A DNA stretch of 64,000 bases from positions 62,001 to 126,000 of the forward strand of contig NZ_JAIPPU010000010.1 of assembly GCF_026646375.1 (NCBI RefSeq), in the 5' to 3' direction. The translations under genes were made by a program, and so were the position numbers. Under the pieces are notes generated by a model. That model was not told the DNA's origin. It did no database searches and saw only the letters and a list, made by a program, of their open reading frames with translations. Positions 1 to 8,558 of the stretch are shown piece by piece (position 1 is the first letter of the stretch; every line of letters starts with the position of its first letter). The DNA comes from Acetobacterium wieringae. GTDB lineage: Bacteria > Bacillota > Clostridia > Eubacteriales > Eubacteriaceae.

Positions 1-117
1 AATTTTTTCTTCGTCATTATCGACGACAACAACATTACAGCCCAATTCGCTGAGGGTGATGGCCAGTGCTTCACCAAAACGCCCTAAACCAAGAACCGCA
101 AACTGCTTTTCTTTCAA
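1..117 (-). CDS. ktrA: Ktr/Trk potassium uptake regulatory subunit, N-terminal part
   Basis: This is the first 39 codons of a cytosolic RCK subunit that gates the neighbouring potassium channel protein; the rest lies outside the window. The reading begins LKEKQFAVLGLGRFGEAL, and GLGRFG is the Rossmann nucleotide-binding loop of RCK/TrkA_N domains, followed by a VVVVDND strand ending in the acidic residue that binds ribose. I chose the TTG at 115-117 because a strong GGAGGAG lies just upstream, overlapping the stop of the ktrB-like gene. Coupling to that gene supports a two-gene potassium uptake operon. The KtrA versus TrkA assignment is by similarity of the N-terminus only. Confidence 0.8.
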   Translation of the reverse strand, partial: MKEKQFAVLGLGRFGEALAITLSELGCNVVVVDNDEEKI

Positions 118-131
118 TTAATACTCCTCCT

Positions 132-1508
132 CTAGCCAATCATAATGTTGCCTTCCGGCAATTTGAAATTTCCCACGTTTTCCCGGGCTCGTTTTTCACT
201 GCGTGAAATCGCATAGGCTACCGTTAACGGACCCAGCCGGCCAACAAACATGGTCAAACTGATGGCTATTTTCCCCGCCGTTGATAAATGAGGGGTTAAA
301 CCGGTTGTTAAGCCAACCGTACCAAATGCTGAAAGCACTTCAAAAACCACCGTTTCAAAAGACGCTTCAGGTTCTGTACATAATAACACAAAAATCATGA
401 AGATGACAATACCCAATGCAATGACAATCACTGAAATAGACCGGCGGATCGCTGGACCTAAGATGCTACGTTTAAATGCCACCACATCTTTTCGACCATG
501 AAGAACTGAGACAACCGTCATCATAATGATCGCAAAGGTGGTAGTTTTAACGCCGCCACCAGTAGACCCCGGTGAAGCTCCGATAAACATAAACAGCATG
601 GTTAAAAACAGTGATGGTGTTGTTAAAGCGGCAATGTCAATGGTGTTATAGCCTGCGGTTCTTGGTGTGATTGACTGGAAAGCGGCGGCCAGTAGTTTTT
701 CGGGAAAAGAAAGTTTTCCCATGGTGTTTGGATTATTGTATTCAAAAATAAAAAAAAGCACAAAACCAATAATCAGAAGGACGCCGGTAACAGTCAAGGC
801 CAGTTTGGCATGCATGGTCATCTTTTCAAATTTTCGAATGTTGATGATATCACTGGTAACAGCAAATCCCAAGCCCCCCAGAATAATCAGACCGCCAATA
901 ACAAAATTGACAATAAAATTGCCGACATATTTTGTCAAGCTGGAGTAATTTCCAAATAGATCAAAGCCGGCATTACAAAAGGCCGAAATCGAATGAAAAA
1001 AGCTGTATGCAGTGCCCCGTAAAAATCCATATTCCGGAATAAAAACCAGAGCCAATAATAATGCCCCAACTGCTTCAATGACCAGCGATGAAAAGAAAAT
1101 ATACTTGGTGAATTTGACTACTCCGGAAAGAGAATCCATGTTCACCGAGGATTGAATCAGCAGACGATCCTTGATCGTAATCCGTTTTCCCGCCAGTACA
1201 AAAAACATTGTCGTCAGCGACATGAAACCCAATCCACCAATCTGTATCAGTAAAATAATAACGACTTTTCCAAATACCGACCAAAAGGTACCGGTGTCTA
1301 CAACCACAAGCCCCGTCACGCATACCGCTGAGGTCGCCGTAAATAATGCATTAATAAAACCACCGCTAGTTCCTGAAGCGCTGGCCATTGGTAAGGTCAA
1401 CAAAGTGGCTCCCAGTAGGATCACCAGAGCAAATCCATAAATCAGCATTTCTGCCGGGGAACGTTGTCCCGCAAATTTTTTAAAGTTCCAACGTATTTTT
1501 TCTGCCAT
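132..1508 (-). CDS. ktrB: Potassium uptake protein, TrkH/KtrB family
   Basis: Membrane subunit that carries K+ (often Na+ coupled) into the cell. The 458-residue protein is hydrophobic throughout and has the repeated pore-loop signatures of the family, for example TATSAVCVTGL near residue 60, NAGFDLFG near 180, ITPRTAGYNT near 285 and FGTVGLTTGL near 397, each with the filter glycine. Length fits KtrB better than the longer TrkH proteins. The start ATG has no very strong ribosome site. It is upstream of and translationally close to the RCK subunit gene (stop at 132, next start at 117), so the two form one operon. Confidence 0.88.
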   Translation of the reverse strand: MAEKIRWNFKKFAGQRSPAEMLIYGFALVILLGATLLTLPMASASGTSGGFINALFTATSAVCVTGLVVVDTGTFWSVFGKVVIILLIQIGGLGFMSLTTMFFVLAGKRITIKDRLLIQSSVNMDSLSGVVKFTKYIFFSSLVIEAVGALLLALVFIPEYGFLRGTAYSFFHSISAFCNAGFDLFGNYSSLTKYVGNFIVNFVIGGLIILGGLGFAVTSDIINIRKFEKMTMHAKLALTVTGVLLIIGFVLFFIFEYNNPNTMGKLSFPEKLLAAAFQSITPRTAGYNTIDIAALTTPSLFLTMLFMFIGASPGSTGGGVKTTTFAIIMMTVVSVLHGRKDVVAFKRSILGPAIRRSISVIVIALGIVIFMIFVLLCTEPEASFETVVFEVLSAFGTVGLTTGLTPHLSTAGKIAISLTMFVGRLGPLTVAYAISRSEKRARENVGNFKLPEGNIMIG

Positions 1509-1590
1509 GATTCAAATCCTACCTAAAATATTTAATAACCATACCTATTCTAACACGACACAATAAAAAAGCAAGGATAATATCCATAAA

Positions 1591-1630
1591 AAAAACTTCT
1601 CAAGCATGGATAATCCGTTGAGAAGTTTTT
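1591..1630 (-). terminator. Intrinsic terminator after rplT
   Basis: An 11-bp inverted repeat (AAACTTCTCAA / TTGAGAAGTTT) around a short loop is followed on the minus strand by a run of T. It sits directly after the rplT stop and ends the infC-rpmI-rplT transcript. Confidence 0.85.
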
Positions 1631-1638
1631 CATTACGA

Positions 1639-1992
1639 TTAGTTCATGTTTTTCTTTGATACTTCAACTAAGTCTTTGAAAGCATTACTGTCATTCATAG
1701 CCAGATCAGCTAAGATTTTACGGTCGATTTCAACACCAGCCTGTTTCAAACCAAACATAAATTTGCTGTAGCTTAAACCATGTATTCTGGCACCGGCATT
1801 GATTCGGGTAATCCATAATCTTCTGAAGTTTCGTTTCTTTTCTTTACGGCCAACATATGAAGATCTGAGTGCTCGCATAACGGCTTCATTAGCTGATCGA
1901 TATAACTTACTCTTAGCACCATAATAGCCTTTTGCAAGTTTTAGTACTTTTTTATGTTTCTTTTTGGCATTAACGCCTTTTTTAATTCGCAT
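1639..1992 (-). CDS. rplT: 50S ribosomal protein L20
   Basis: L20 binds 23S rRNA and is needed early in large-subunit assembly; in many bacteria it also represses its own operon by binding the leader mRNA. The 117-residue basic protein starts [18 protein letters not shown] and contains the conserved [12 protein letters not shown] segment near residue 75. A GGAGG site precedes the ATG. It is the last gene of infC-rpmI-rplT and is followed by a terminator. Length and composition are normal. Confidence 0.97.
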   Translation of the reverse strand: MRIKKGVNAKKKHKKVLKLAKGYYGAKSKLYRSANEAVMRALRSSYVGRKEKKRNFRRLWITRINAGARIHGLSYSKFMFGLKQAGVEIDRKILADLAMNDSNAFKDLVEVSKKNMN

Positions 1993-2018
1993 TATCTATT
2001 TCCTCCTATCTTCAAATA

Positions 2019-2222
2019 TTATCTTTTTACGATTTTGATCATTTTCATTACTACTTTAGCATCACCAGGTGCTAAACCAGTTGCTTTTCTTAAATTTCTT
2101 TTTCGCTTGCTGCTCTTTTTGTTAAGAATATGACGTTTGAACGCTCTTGAACGTTTAATATAACCTGATTTTTTTATTTTAAAACGCTTTGCAGCACCAC
2201 GGTGGGTTTTCATTTTTGGCAT
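2019..2222 (-). CDS. rpmI: 50S ribosomal protein L35
   Basis: Small basic large-subunit protein of 67 residues, starting [15 protein letters not shown], the standard L35 beginning. An in-frame upstream ATG at 2246 would add eight residues, but a GGAGGAGG site lies about 7 nt before the ATG at 2222 and the homologous family starts there, so the shorter form is annotated. It lies between infC and rplT, the usual order. Confidence 0.96.
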   Translation of the reverse strand: MPKMKTHRGAAKRFKIKKSGYIKRSRAFKRHILNKKSSKRKRNLRKATGLAPGDAKVVMKMIKIVKR

Positions 2223-2317
2223 AACTATTTCCTCCTCCCTGTACAAGGTTTCATTTATAAAAAACTATATCTGAGAAACGAACGTTTCACAATCAGATAG
2301 TCAATTAACAGTGTGAA

Positions 2318-2839
2318 TTACTTATCTTTTTTGGGGGCTAAATACATAACCATGTTTCGGCCTTCAATTTTTGGTGCTTTCTCGACTACCGCCAGATCAG
2401 CAACCCGCTCAGCAAAATCCAGTAATACTTCTTTTCCCTGTTCGGTGTAAGCCATCTCTCGACCTCGGAAACGGATCGCCACCTTCACTCGGCTGCCTTG
2501 CTCTAAAAACTTGATGCAATTTTTAATTTTAACATTAATATCATGCTCTTCAACTCGAACCGACATACGAATTTCTTTAATAACCACAGCTTTTTGATTT
2601 TTTTTAGCTTCTTTTAATCGTTGAATTTCTTCGTATCTAAACTTACCGTAGTCAAGAATCTTACAAACCGGCGGTTTTGCGTTTGGTGAAACTTTCACTA
2701 GATCCAAATTTTTCTCATCGGCTAATGCTTGAGCTTCTCTGGTATTCATGACACCAAGCATTTCACCAGTTTCGTCAATTACACGGATTTCGCGATCACG
2801 GATCTCGTTATTAATTTCGTGTTGAACATCTTTGCTAAT
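2318..2839 (-). CDS. infC: Translation initiation factor IF-3 with AUU start
   Basis: IF-3 binds the 30S subunit, keeps subunits apart and checks start-codon pairing. The family N-terminus (SKDVQHEINNEIRDREIRV) lies upstream of the first ATG at 2761, so the gene must begin earlier. The only fitting start is an ATT at 2837-2839, 9 nt after GGAGG at 2849-2853. A non-canonical AUU start on infC is known in E. coli and Bacillus, where IF-3 itself discriminates against it and so limits its own synthesis. The resulting 173-residue protein has the usual two domains with a linker near residue 80, and ends normally (APKKDK). Confidence 0.93.
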   Translation of the reverse strand: MSKDVQHEINNEIRDREIRVIDETGEMLGVMNTREAQALADEKNLDLVKVSPNAKPPVCKILDYGKFRYEEIQRLKEAKKNQKAVVIKEIRMSVRVEEHDINVKIKNCIKFLEQGSRVKVAIRFRGREMAYTEQGKEVLLDFAERVADLAVVEKAPKIEGRNMVMYLAPKKDK

Positions 2840-2866
2840 AGTAATATACCTCCATATAAAAAAATT

Positions 2867-2889
2867 GCAGGTAGAGTTACTCCACCTGC
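2867..2889 (-). terminator. Attenuator in infC leader (L20-leader type)
   Basis: GCAGGTGGAGT and its complement form a near-perfect hairpin followed by a run of T on the minus strand. It sits about 100 nt after the promoter and 28 nt before the infC AUU start, so it would stop transcription before the genes. Firmicute infC-rpmI-rplT leaders are known to be controlled by L20 binding next to such a terminator; the L20-binding fold is inferred, not traced base by base. Confidence 0.75.
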
Positions 2890-2989
2890 AAAAAAATACT
2901 TACGAACAATGATCATGCGTTCATTCATATTTACCTATTTCCCTGAGAAATGAGGTGAGAAGTGTGTTCCTCTACTTTGTTACTAAGCT

Positions 2990-3018
2990 AGTATATGCTT
3001 CTTTGAATCGATTGTCAA
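2990..3018 (-). promoter_or_regulatory. Sigma-A promoter of infC-rpmI-rplT
   Basis: TTGACA (3013-3018) and TATACT (2990-2995) are separated by exactly 17 nt on the minus strand, near consensus. Transcription would begin about 2983, giving a leader of about 145 nt before infC. Confidence 0.85.
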
Positions 3019-3026
3019 GTTTTTTT

Positions 3027-3821
3027 TTATGAAAGTAAGGCGCGGTCGTTGGCAAACTCTTCACCACTGACTTGGCCAAAGCGTTTTAGCAAATCTTCAA
3101 CTGTGAGGCTCCGTTTTTCTTCACCGCTGATATCTAAAATTACATGGCCCTCATGCATCATAATCAAGCGATTACCATGTTCAATGGCATGGCGCATATT
3201 GTGAGTGACCATCAGGGTCGTCAGATTCCCTTCGTGGACAAAACGATCGCTGAGTTTTAAAACCTTGTCAGCTGTTTTCGGATCAAGTGCCGCTGTATGT
3301 TCATCCAACAATAACAGCTTCGGCTTTTTCAACGTCGCCATCAAAAGGGTCAAGGCCTGCCGCTGTCCGCCAGAGAGCAGACCAACCTTGGCATGAAGAC
3401 GATTCTCAAGCCCCAGATCGAGATGGCTCAGGTACTCTTTATATATTTCCCGTTCTTTATTGCTAATTCCCCAGCTCAGTGACCGGGTTTTGCCGCGACG
3501 GTATGCCAGCGCCAGGTTTTCTTCAATTCCCATATTACCAGCTGTGCCCATCATGGGATCCTGAAAAACCCGGCCTATGACAGCTGAGCGTTTATGCTCG
3601 GGTAACTTGGTAACATTCTGTCCGTCAATCAGAATGGATCCCTTATCGACGCCAAAAACCCCGGCTACACAATTAAGAAAGGTCGACTTGCCGGCGCCGT
3701 TACCACCAATAACGGTGACAAAATCACCCTCGGCCAGAGACAGACTAAAATTTCGGAGGGCCACTTTTTCGTTGACCGTTCCGGCATTGAATTTTTTTTC
3801 AATTTCATTTATGACTAGCAT
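3027..3821 (-). CDS. ABC transporter ATP-binding protein (amino-acid import, TrpZ-like)
   Basis: Cytosolic ATPase that powers the adjacent permease. It has Walker A GGNGAGKST near residue 40, the signature LSGGQRQAL near 148, Walker B LLLLDEHTAALDP near 170 and the switch histidine in MVTHNMRHA. Start: an ATG at 3839 overlaps its own Shine-Dalgarno-like GGAGG, so the ATG at 3821 (MLVINEIEKKF), 11 nt after that GGAGG and 1 nt beyond the permease stop, is preferred. It is third in the operon after the lipoprotein and permease genes. The specificity (aromatic amino acid, probably tyrosine) is inferred from the T-box upstream of the operon. Confidence 0.88.
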   Translation of the reverse strand: MLVINEIEKKFNAGTVNEKVALRNFSLSLAEGDFVTVIGGNGAGKSTFLNCVAGVFGVDKGSILIDGQNVTKLPEHKRSAVIGRVFQDPMMGTAGNMGIEENLALAYRRGKTRSLSWGISNKEREIYKEYLSHLDLGLENRLHAKVGLLSGGQRQALTLLMATLKKPKLLLLDEHTAALDPKTADKVLKLSDRFVHEGNLTTLMVTHNMRHAIEHGNRLIMMHEGHVILDISGEEKRSLTVEDLLKRFGQVSGEEFANDRALLS

Positions 3822-3822
3822 T

Positions 3823-4719
3823 TTAGAGATCGCCTCCATTCATCGATTTTTTAATGGGACGAAGATAGCTTTTAAAGACTGGCAGTGACAGCGCAATGGC
3901 AACTGTTATGGCGGTAAATAGTTTTAAGTCGTTGGCTGGCATCCCCATTTTTAACACCAGGGCAATGATAATCCGATAGGTAATCGCACCGAGGACCAAA
4001 GAAATCAGGCAATTGAAAAAATTTCGGGTGCCAAAAATAACTTCACCAATAATAACCGAGGCTAACCCGATAACAATGGAGCCGATCCCCATTTGGATGT
4101 CCGCAAAGCTCTGACTCTGAGCGATTAATGAACCCGAAAGAGCAACCAGTCCATTACTGATCACCAGGCCTAAAATAATCATATTATTGGTATTAATGCC
4201 CTGGGCACGGGCCATCTGCGGATTGTTACCGGTTGCTCGGATGGCACAACCGATTTCGGTTCCAAAAAACCAGTATAAAAGACCAACAATTGCCATCACA
4301 CTGATAAAGCCAAAAAGCATGACTGCATTGGTTGGGCTTAATCCCAGGTTCTCAAGTGGGGTAAAAACGGTGTCAATCCGCAGCAGAGACAGATTGGCTT
4401 TACCCATAATTCGGAGATTAACCGAATAAAGTGCTATCATCGTTAAAATGCCGGCCAGCAAGGCGGGTATTTTTAGTTTGGTATGTAGAATCCCGGTGAC
4501 CAGTCCGGCCAGCATCCCGCCGACAAAAGCCAAACAGGTTGCGATGAATGGATTCATCCCGTTAAAAATTGAAAAAGCTGCGATGGCAGCTCCCATGGCA
4601 ATACTGCCTTCGACTGTTAAATCAGCAATATCGAGTATTCGGTAGGTGATATATACGCCAATCGTCATGATCGCCCAGAGCAGGCCCAGCGATATTGCAC
4701 CTAATAGTATCTCAAACAT
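3823..4719 (-). CDS. ABC transporter permease (BPD_transp_2 type, TrpY-like)
   Basis: Membrane channel subunit of the importer. The protein is about 299 residues with eight or nine hydrophobic segments and belongs by pattern to the LivH/BPD_transp_2 permeases, for example the ADLTVEGSIAMGAA segment near residue 35 and GCAIRATGNNPQMARAQGIN near 160, the cytoplasmic loop that contacts the ATPase. GAGG is 7 nt before the ATG at 4717-4719; an ATG two codons earlier lies too close to it. It is transcribed between the lipoprotein and ATPase genes. Confidence 0.87.
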   Translation of the reverse strand: MFEILLGAISLGLLWAIMTIGVYITYRILDIADLTVEGSIAMGAAIAAFSIFNGMNPFIATCLAFVGGMLAGLVTGILHTKLKIPALLAGILTMIALYSVNLRIMGKANLSLLRIDTVFTPLENLGLSPTNAVMLFGFISVMAIVGLLYWFFGTEIGCAIRATGNNPQMARAQGINTNNMIILGLVISNGLVALSGSLIAQSQSFADIQMGIGSIVIGLASVIIGEVIFGTRNFFNCLISLVLGAITYRIIIALVLKMGMPANDLKLFTAITVAIALSLPVFKSYLRPIKKSMNGGDL

Positions 4720-4822
4720 TATCATGCCTCACTTCTTATCTATTGTTTATGTTGATTAATAATTTTAGCAAGCAGCAATGGTACTCATTACTGCTTGCTA
4801 AATCGTTTCTATGTTAAGTTAT

Positions 4823-5815
4823 TTATTTTGCGGTAATCACGTATTGCTGAAGATCCACAGGAATCGTTAAGCCAATTTCCTGTGCGACGGCACCGTTAAT
4901 GGCATATTCAAACTTTGTTGCTGATTCAATCGGCATCGTTGCTGGTTCAGCTTCACCCTTAAGAATTTTTACAGCCATTAAACCAGTCTGATAACCCAAG
5001 TCTGAGTAGCTGATTCCTAAGGTCGCCAGTCCACCAGATTCCACCATTCCGGCTTCCCCACATATTACTGGGGTTTTTGACTGCGAAGTAATGCTTTGAA
5101 CCTGAGGCATGGCTGAGGCAAAAACATTGTCAGTTGGAATATAAATGGCATCGCATTGGCTGACGATCGATTGGGTCGCCTGTTGTACGTCATTTGAGTT
5201 GGTAACCGTTACTTCGACATATTTCAGACCGAGTTTTTCAATGGCTTCTTTAGCGATTTTTGCCTGGATTACTGAATTATCTTCACTGGATGTATAAAGT
5301 ACTCCAACGGTTTTTGCTGTTGGCACCAGTTTTACCAGAAGGTCAATTTGTTCTTTAATCGGATTCATGTCAGTGGTACCGCTGACATTCCCACCGGGAG
5401 CTTCGTTTGAAGAAACCAGACGAGCCGCTTCATAATCAGTGATGGCCGTTCCCAGAATCGGGATTTCAGTCGTTTTACCAGCAATGGCTTGAGCTGCTGG
5501 CGTGGCTATAGCTAACACCATGTCAACCTTGTTGCTGACAAAACGGTCGCTGATGGTTGAAAGATTACTTTGATCCCCCTGGGCATTTTGAACATCAAGG
5601 GTGATATTATCCCCATCTGTATAACCATTATCAGCCAAGGCAGTCACAAAGCCTTCCCGGGCTGCATCAAGGGCTACGTGATCCACGTATTGAACAATCC
5701 CGATGGTGGCATTCTTGCTGTCATCTTTTGACGCCGTACTTGAACAGCCAGCGCTTAAAGCGACCACAGCTGCAACGGTCAGCACAGCCATTAATTTTTT
5801 TCCGTGTTTTTTCAT
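4823..5815 (-). CDS. ABC transporter substrate-binding lipoprotein (PF04392 family, TrpX-like)
   Basis: Extracellular solute receptor anchored by lipid. The signal peptide is basic then hydrophobic and ends at the lipobox LSAGC, with Cys near residue 23. The mature part matches the ABC_sub_bind/TrpX family (TIGIVQYVDHVALDAAREGF near the start; GVLYTSSEDNS mid-protein). GGAGG lies 8 nt before the ATG at 5815, while earlier in-frame ATGs at 5836 and 5830 precede or overlap that site, so 330 residues is annotated. It heads the operon and follows a T-box leader with a Tyr specifier, which suggests tyrosine (or another aromatic amino acid) as substrate. Confidence 0.88.
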   Translation of the reverse strand: MKKHGKKLMAVLTVAAVVALSAGCSSTASKDDSKNATIGIVQYVDHVALDAAREGFVTALADNGYTDGDNITLDVQNAQGDQSNLSTISDRFVSNKVDMVLAIATPAAQAIAGKTTEIPILGTAITDYEAARLVSSNEAPGGNVSGTTDMNPIKEQIDLLVKLVPTAKTVGVLYTSSEDNSVIQAKIAKEAIEKLGLKYVEVTVTNSNDVQQATQSIVSQCDAIYIPTDNVFASAMPQVQSITSQSKTPVICGEAGMVESGGLATLGISYSDLGYQTGLMAVKILKGEAEPATMPIESATKFEYAINGAVAQEIGLTIPVDLQQYVITAK

Positions 5816-5888
5816 TTTCTTTTCCTCCATTTTCATTTTTATTCAATCAAACCTTTTCAGGCTGAATTGTTCGTTTTTAATATTTACA

Positions 5889-6153
5889 CAAAAAAAATTC
5901 GTCTCTGTCTAACAGGGACGAACACAAATTCGCGGTACCACCTTGCCTTTGATGCATGTACATCACACTCTGCAAGTAACAAAAGTCACTTATCCATGAT
6001 AACGGTTGGTATCCGGCCCAGCCTACCGGGCAGTGCCTTTCGGTGAGCAGCTCACAGGATGTATTCATAACGACGTCTTGCTTCCTTGCACCTACCGAAA
6101 GCTCTCTGTAAAGATCATCTTGTTATTACTGGTTCCTGATCATCACTTTATTG
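5889..6153 (-). promoter_or_regulatory. T-box leader with UAC (Tyr) specifier upstream of ABC importer
   Basis: On the minus strand the leader has a Stem I closed by GCTTTCGGT / ACCGAAAG, a specifier segment GAATACATCC in which the codon read is TAC (6061-6063), the T-box sequence GGTGGTACCGCG (5931-5942), and a terminator hairpin TTCGTC..GACGAA (5898-5922) followed by eight T. Uncharged tRNA pairing with the specifier and the T-box would open the antiterminator. The Tyr reading rests on aligning GAA-NNN-A-NCC with the thrS leader in this window; Ile (ATC) is the less likely alternative. Confidence 0.9.
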
Positions 6154-6159
6154 TTTTTT

Positions 6160-6188
6160 ATTATATTGATACGGGTCGAATTTGTCAA
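6160..6188 (-). promoter_or_regulatory. Consensus sigma-A promoter of the Tyr T-box operon
   Basis: TTGACA (6183-6188) and TATAAT (6160-6165) with a 17-nt spacer, a perfect consensus on the minus strand. It lies partly inside the inverted repeat at 6169-6213, immediately after the thrS stop codon. Confidence 0.92.
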
Positions 6189-6213
6189 CCATTATTGCAA
6201 ATTCGACCCGTAT
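6169..6213. repeat. Perfect 15-bp inverted repeat after thrS, overlapping a promoter
   Basis: Arms ATACGGGTCGAATTT (6169-6183) and AAATTCGACCCGTAT (6199-6213) are exactly complementary around a 15-nt loop. It can fold as a hairpin at the end of the thrS transcript, but lacks an immediate T run. It also contains most of the spacer and abuts the -35 box of the next promoter, so it could be a transcript end, an operator, or both. Confidence 0.8.
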
Positions 6214-6223
6214 TATTCATTGA

Positions 6224-8140
6224 TTAGTCTAAGGTTAATGATTTTGTTTTGATTTTTTCAATCAGCTTTTCTTTGAGATCCGCCAGGCTAATCAGACCAG
6301 CATCGCCAGTATCCCGGATTCGTAGCGCCAAGTCACCGCCTTCGGCTTCCTTATCACCAACCACCAGCATATAAGGCACTTTTTGCATCTGGGCTTCCCG
6401 GATCCGGTAACCCAACTTTTCATCACGACCATCCACTGAGGCCCGAACACCAATGGCGGTTAGTTCGTCGGCAATACCTTTGGCAAAATCATGATGGGCA
6501 TCTGCTACCGGAATAATCATTACCTGCACCGGTGCCAACCATACCGGGAACTTCCCGGCAAAATGCTCAATCAGTATACCAAAGAACCGCTCAATACTGC
6601 CGAGAATGGTACGATGGACAATAACCGGACGGTGTTTTTCGCCGTCAGATCCAATGTAGTTTAGATCAAAACGTTCCGGCATCTGGAAATCCAGTTGAAT
6701 GGTACCACATTGCCAGGTTCGGCCGAGGCTGTCTTCCAGATGGAAGTCAATTTTAGGTCCATAGAAAGCCCCATCGCCAGGGTTTAAGCGATAGTCGATT
6801 TCTTTCTTTTCCAGCGCGTTTCTCAGAGCATCGGTAGCAATTTCCCAGACTTCATCGGAGCCAATGGCTTTTTCCGGCTTGGTTGATAATTCGACCTTAT
6901 AGTTAAATCCAAACACCCGGTACACATCATCTGCCAGATCAATCACCTTAATGACTTCTGCTTCAATTTGTTCAGGAGTCATAAAGATATGGGCATCATC
7001 CTGGGTAAAGTTTCGCACCCTCATCAGACCATGAAGCGCCCCATGCAGTTCGTGGCGGTGAACCAGACCCAGTTCGGCCATCTTTAATGGTAGATCCCGA
7101 TAAGAATGGCCTTTGCGTTTATAAACCAGCATACCACCGGGGCAATTCATCGGTTTTACCGCATAGGAGGCGTCATCTATTTCAGTAAAATACATGTTTT
7201 CCTGATAGTGATCCCAGTGGCCGGAACGTTTCCATAGATCGGCATTTAAAATTATCGGTGTTTTTATTTCCTGATAACCCCTGAGCTGATGTTCCTGTCG
7301 CCAAAAATTCTCCAGTTCGTTGCGGATAATCATCCCTTTGGGGTGGAAAAATGGGAACCCCGGGCCTTCTTCCTGAAGTGAGAAAAGATCCAGTTCCTTG
7401 CCCAATTTTCGATGATCCCGCTTTTTTGCTTCTTCCAGTCGTGTTAAATAGGCTTCCAGTTCACTTTTTTTAGGGAAGCTAATTCCGTAGATTCGCTGAA
7501 GCATTTTATTTTTTTCATCACCACGCCAGTAGGCACCAGCCAAACTGAGCAGTTTAATGGCTTTAATCCCGCTGAGGTTTTGAATATGGGGACCCGCACA
7601 CAGATCCGAGAATTCGCCCTGTGAATAGAAGCTGATAATGGCATCTTCTGGGAGGTTTTCGATAAGCTCAGCTTTGTAAATTTCACCTTCAGCATTAACT
7701 TTGGCCAGCGCCTCATTACGACTCAACACATAACGGTTGATTTCCAGGCCTTCCTTAACAATCTTGGCCATTTCTTTTTCAATTTTTTCCATGATTTCCG
7801 GTGTGATAACTACATCCACATCAATATCATAGTAAAATCCATTTTCAATAGCCGGGCCAATGGCTAGTTTGGCTTGAGGATAAAGCCGTTTAACCGCCTG
7901 GGCCAAGAGATGGGAACCAGTATGCCAAAAGGCGTGCTTGCCGCCCTCATCTTCAAATTTCAACAGATTAAGGGTGGCATCTTCATTTATGGCCTGGCGG
8001 ATATCAACAACCTCACCGTTTAGTTCTCCAGCCAGGGTATTTTTAGCTAATCCCGGGCTGATATCATTGGCCACTTCAAGAACTGTAATTCCGGGTTCAT
8101 AAGCCTTTATGGATCCGTCTTTTAACGTAATAGTAATCAT
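6224..8140 (-). CDS. thrS: Threonyl-tRNA synthetase
   Basis: Charges tRNA-Thr. The 638-residue protein has a TGS domain (1-62), the editing domain with HxxxH (HTGSHLL near residue 76) and CAGPH near 181, and the class II core with zinc Cys in MNCPGGM near 333, HxH in LVHRHELHG, and motif 3 RTILGSIERFFG near 515, then the anticodon-binding domain. Two consecutive ATG codons occur; the second (8140) has better spacing from GGAG. Expression is controlled by the Thr T-box just upstream. Length is normal. Confidence 0.97.
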   Translation of the reverse strand: MITITLKDGSIKAYEPGITVLEVANDISPGLAKNTLAGELNGEVVDIRQAINEDATLNLLKFEDEGGKHAFWHTGSHLLAQAVKRLYPQAKLAIGPAIENGFYYDIDVDVVITPEIMEKIEKEMAKIVKEGLEINRYVLSRNEALAKVNAEGEIYKAELIENLPEDAIISFYSQGEFSDLCAGPHIQNLSGIKAIKLLSLAGAYWRGDEKNKMLQRIYGISFPKKSELEAYLTRLEEAKKRDHRKLGKELDLFSLQEEGPGFPFFHPKGMIIRNELENFWRQEHQLRGYQEIKTPIILNADLWKRSGHWDHYQENMYFTEIDDASYAVKPMNCPGGMLVYKRKGHSYRDLPLKMAELGLVHRHELHGALHGLMRVRNFTQDDAHIFMTPEQIEAEVIKVIDLADDVYRVFGFNYKVELSTKPEKAIGSDEVWEIATDALRNALEKKEIDYRLNPGDGAFYGPKIDFHLEDSLGRTWQCGTIQLDFQMPERFDLNYIGSDGEKHRPVIVHRTILGSIERFFGILIEHFAGKFPVWLAPVQVMIIPVADAHHDFAKGIADELTAIGVRASVDGRDEKLGYRIREAQMQKVPYMLVVGDKEAEGGDLALRIRDTGDAGLISLADLKEKLIEKIKTKSLTLD

Positions 8141-8222
8141 CATTTTCTCCTTTTTTGCATTTCTATAAGCATATCGCGAATCTTAGCGATCCGACTGCTA
8201 AAAACGATTTAAATTTAAAAAC

Positions 8223-8500
8223 AAAAAAGTCCCTTTGTCAAACAAAGGGACGTCTCAACGCGGTTCCACCCAATTTGATTCACAGTACGTGAATCCACTT
8301 AAGTTCTGAATAACGGTCAGCTCCGAAAAACCCTACTATTAACGAAAGCGCACATCAGAGCTTTCGGATCGAATTCAGGTTTCGACTCCAAGGTGGTTTT
8401 CAATTATCTTTCGTACAAGCAATTACAGCCAGGTTGCTTACTCTCTGAAACGTATGGATAACTTACTCGTCCTTATCAGCGTCTTTTTTTATTTTTATTG
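8223..8500 (-). promoter_or_regulatory. T-box leader of thrS with ACC (Thr) specifier
   Basis: The minus-strand leader carries an AGAGAGTAAGC Stem I start, a specifier segment GAAAACCACC in which ACC (8395-8397) is read, the T-box core GGTGGAACCGCG (8259-8270), and a terminator GTCCCTTTG / CAAAGGGAC (8229-8251) followed by six T. The specifier matches the downstream synthetase, which validates the alignment used for the other T-box. Confidence 0.94.
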
Positions 8501-8506
8501 TCTATC

Positions 8507-8535
8507 AGTATAACCTTTATCTAACCAGGAATCAA
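8507..8535 (-). promoter_or_regulatory. Promoter of thrS
   Basis: TTGATT (8530-8535), 17-nt spacer, TATACT (8507-8512) on the minus strand, about 7 nt before the T-box leader begins and just past the stop of the radical SAM gene. Confidence 0.75.
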
Positions 8536-8558
8536 TACTTTTCAGAAAATTTAATATT

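Noticed and set aside
5877..6068. 63-codon open frame on the minus strand
   Set aside because: It lies wholly within the T-box leader and reads through its T-box sequence; no ribosome site.
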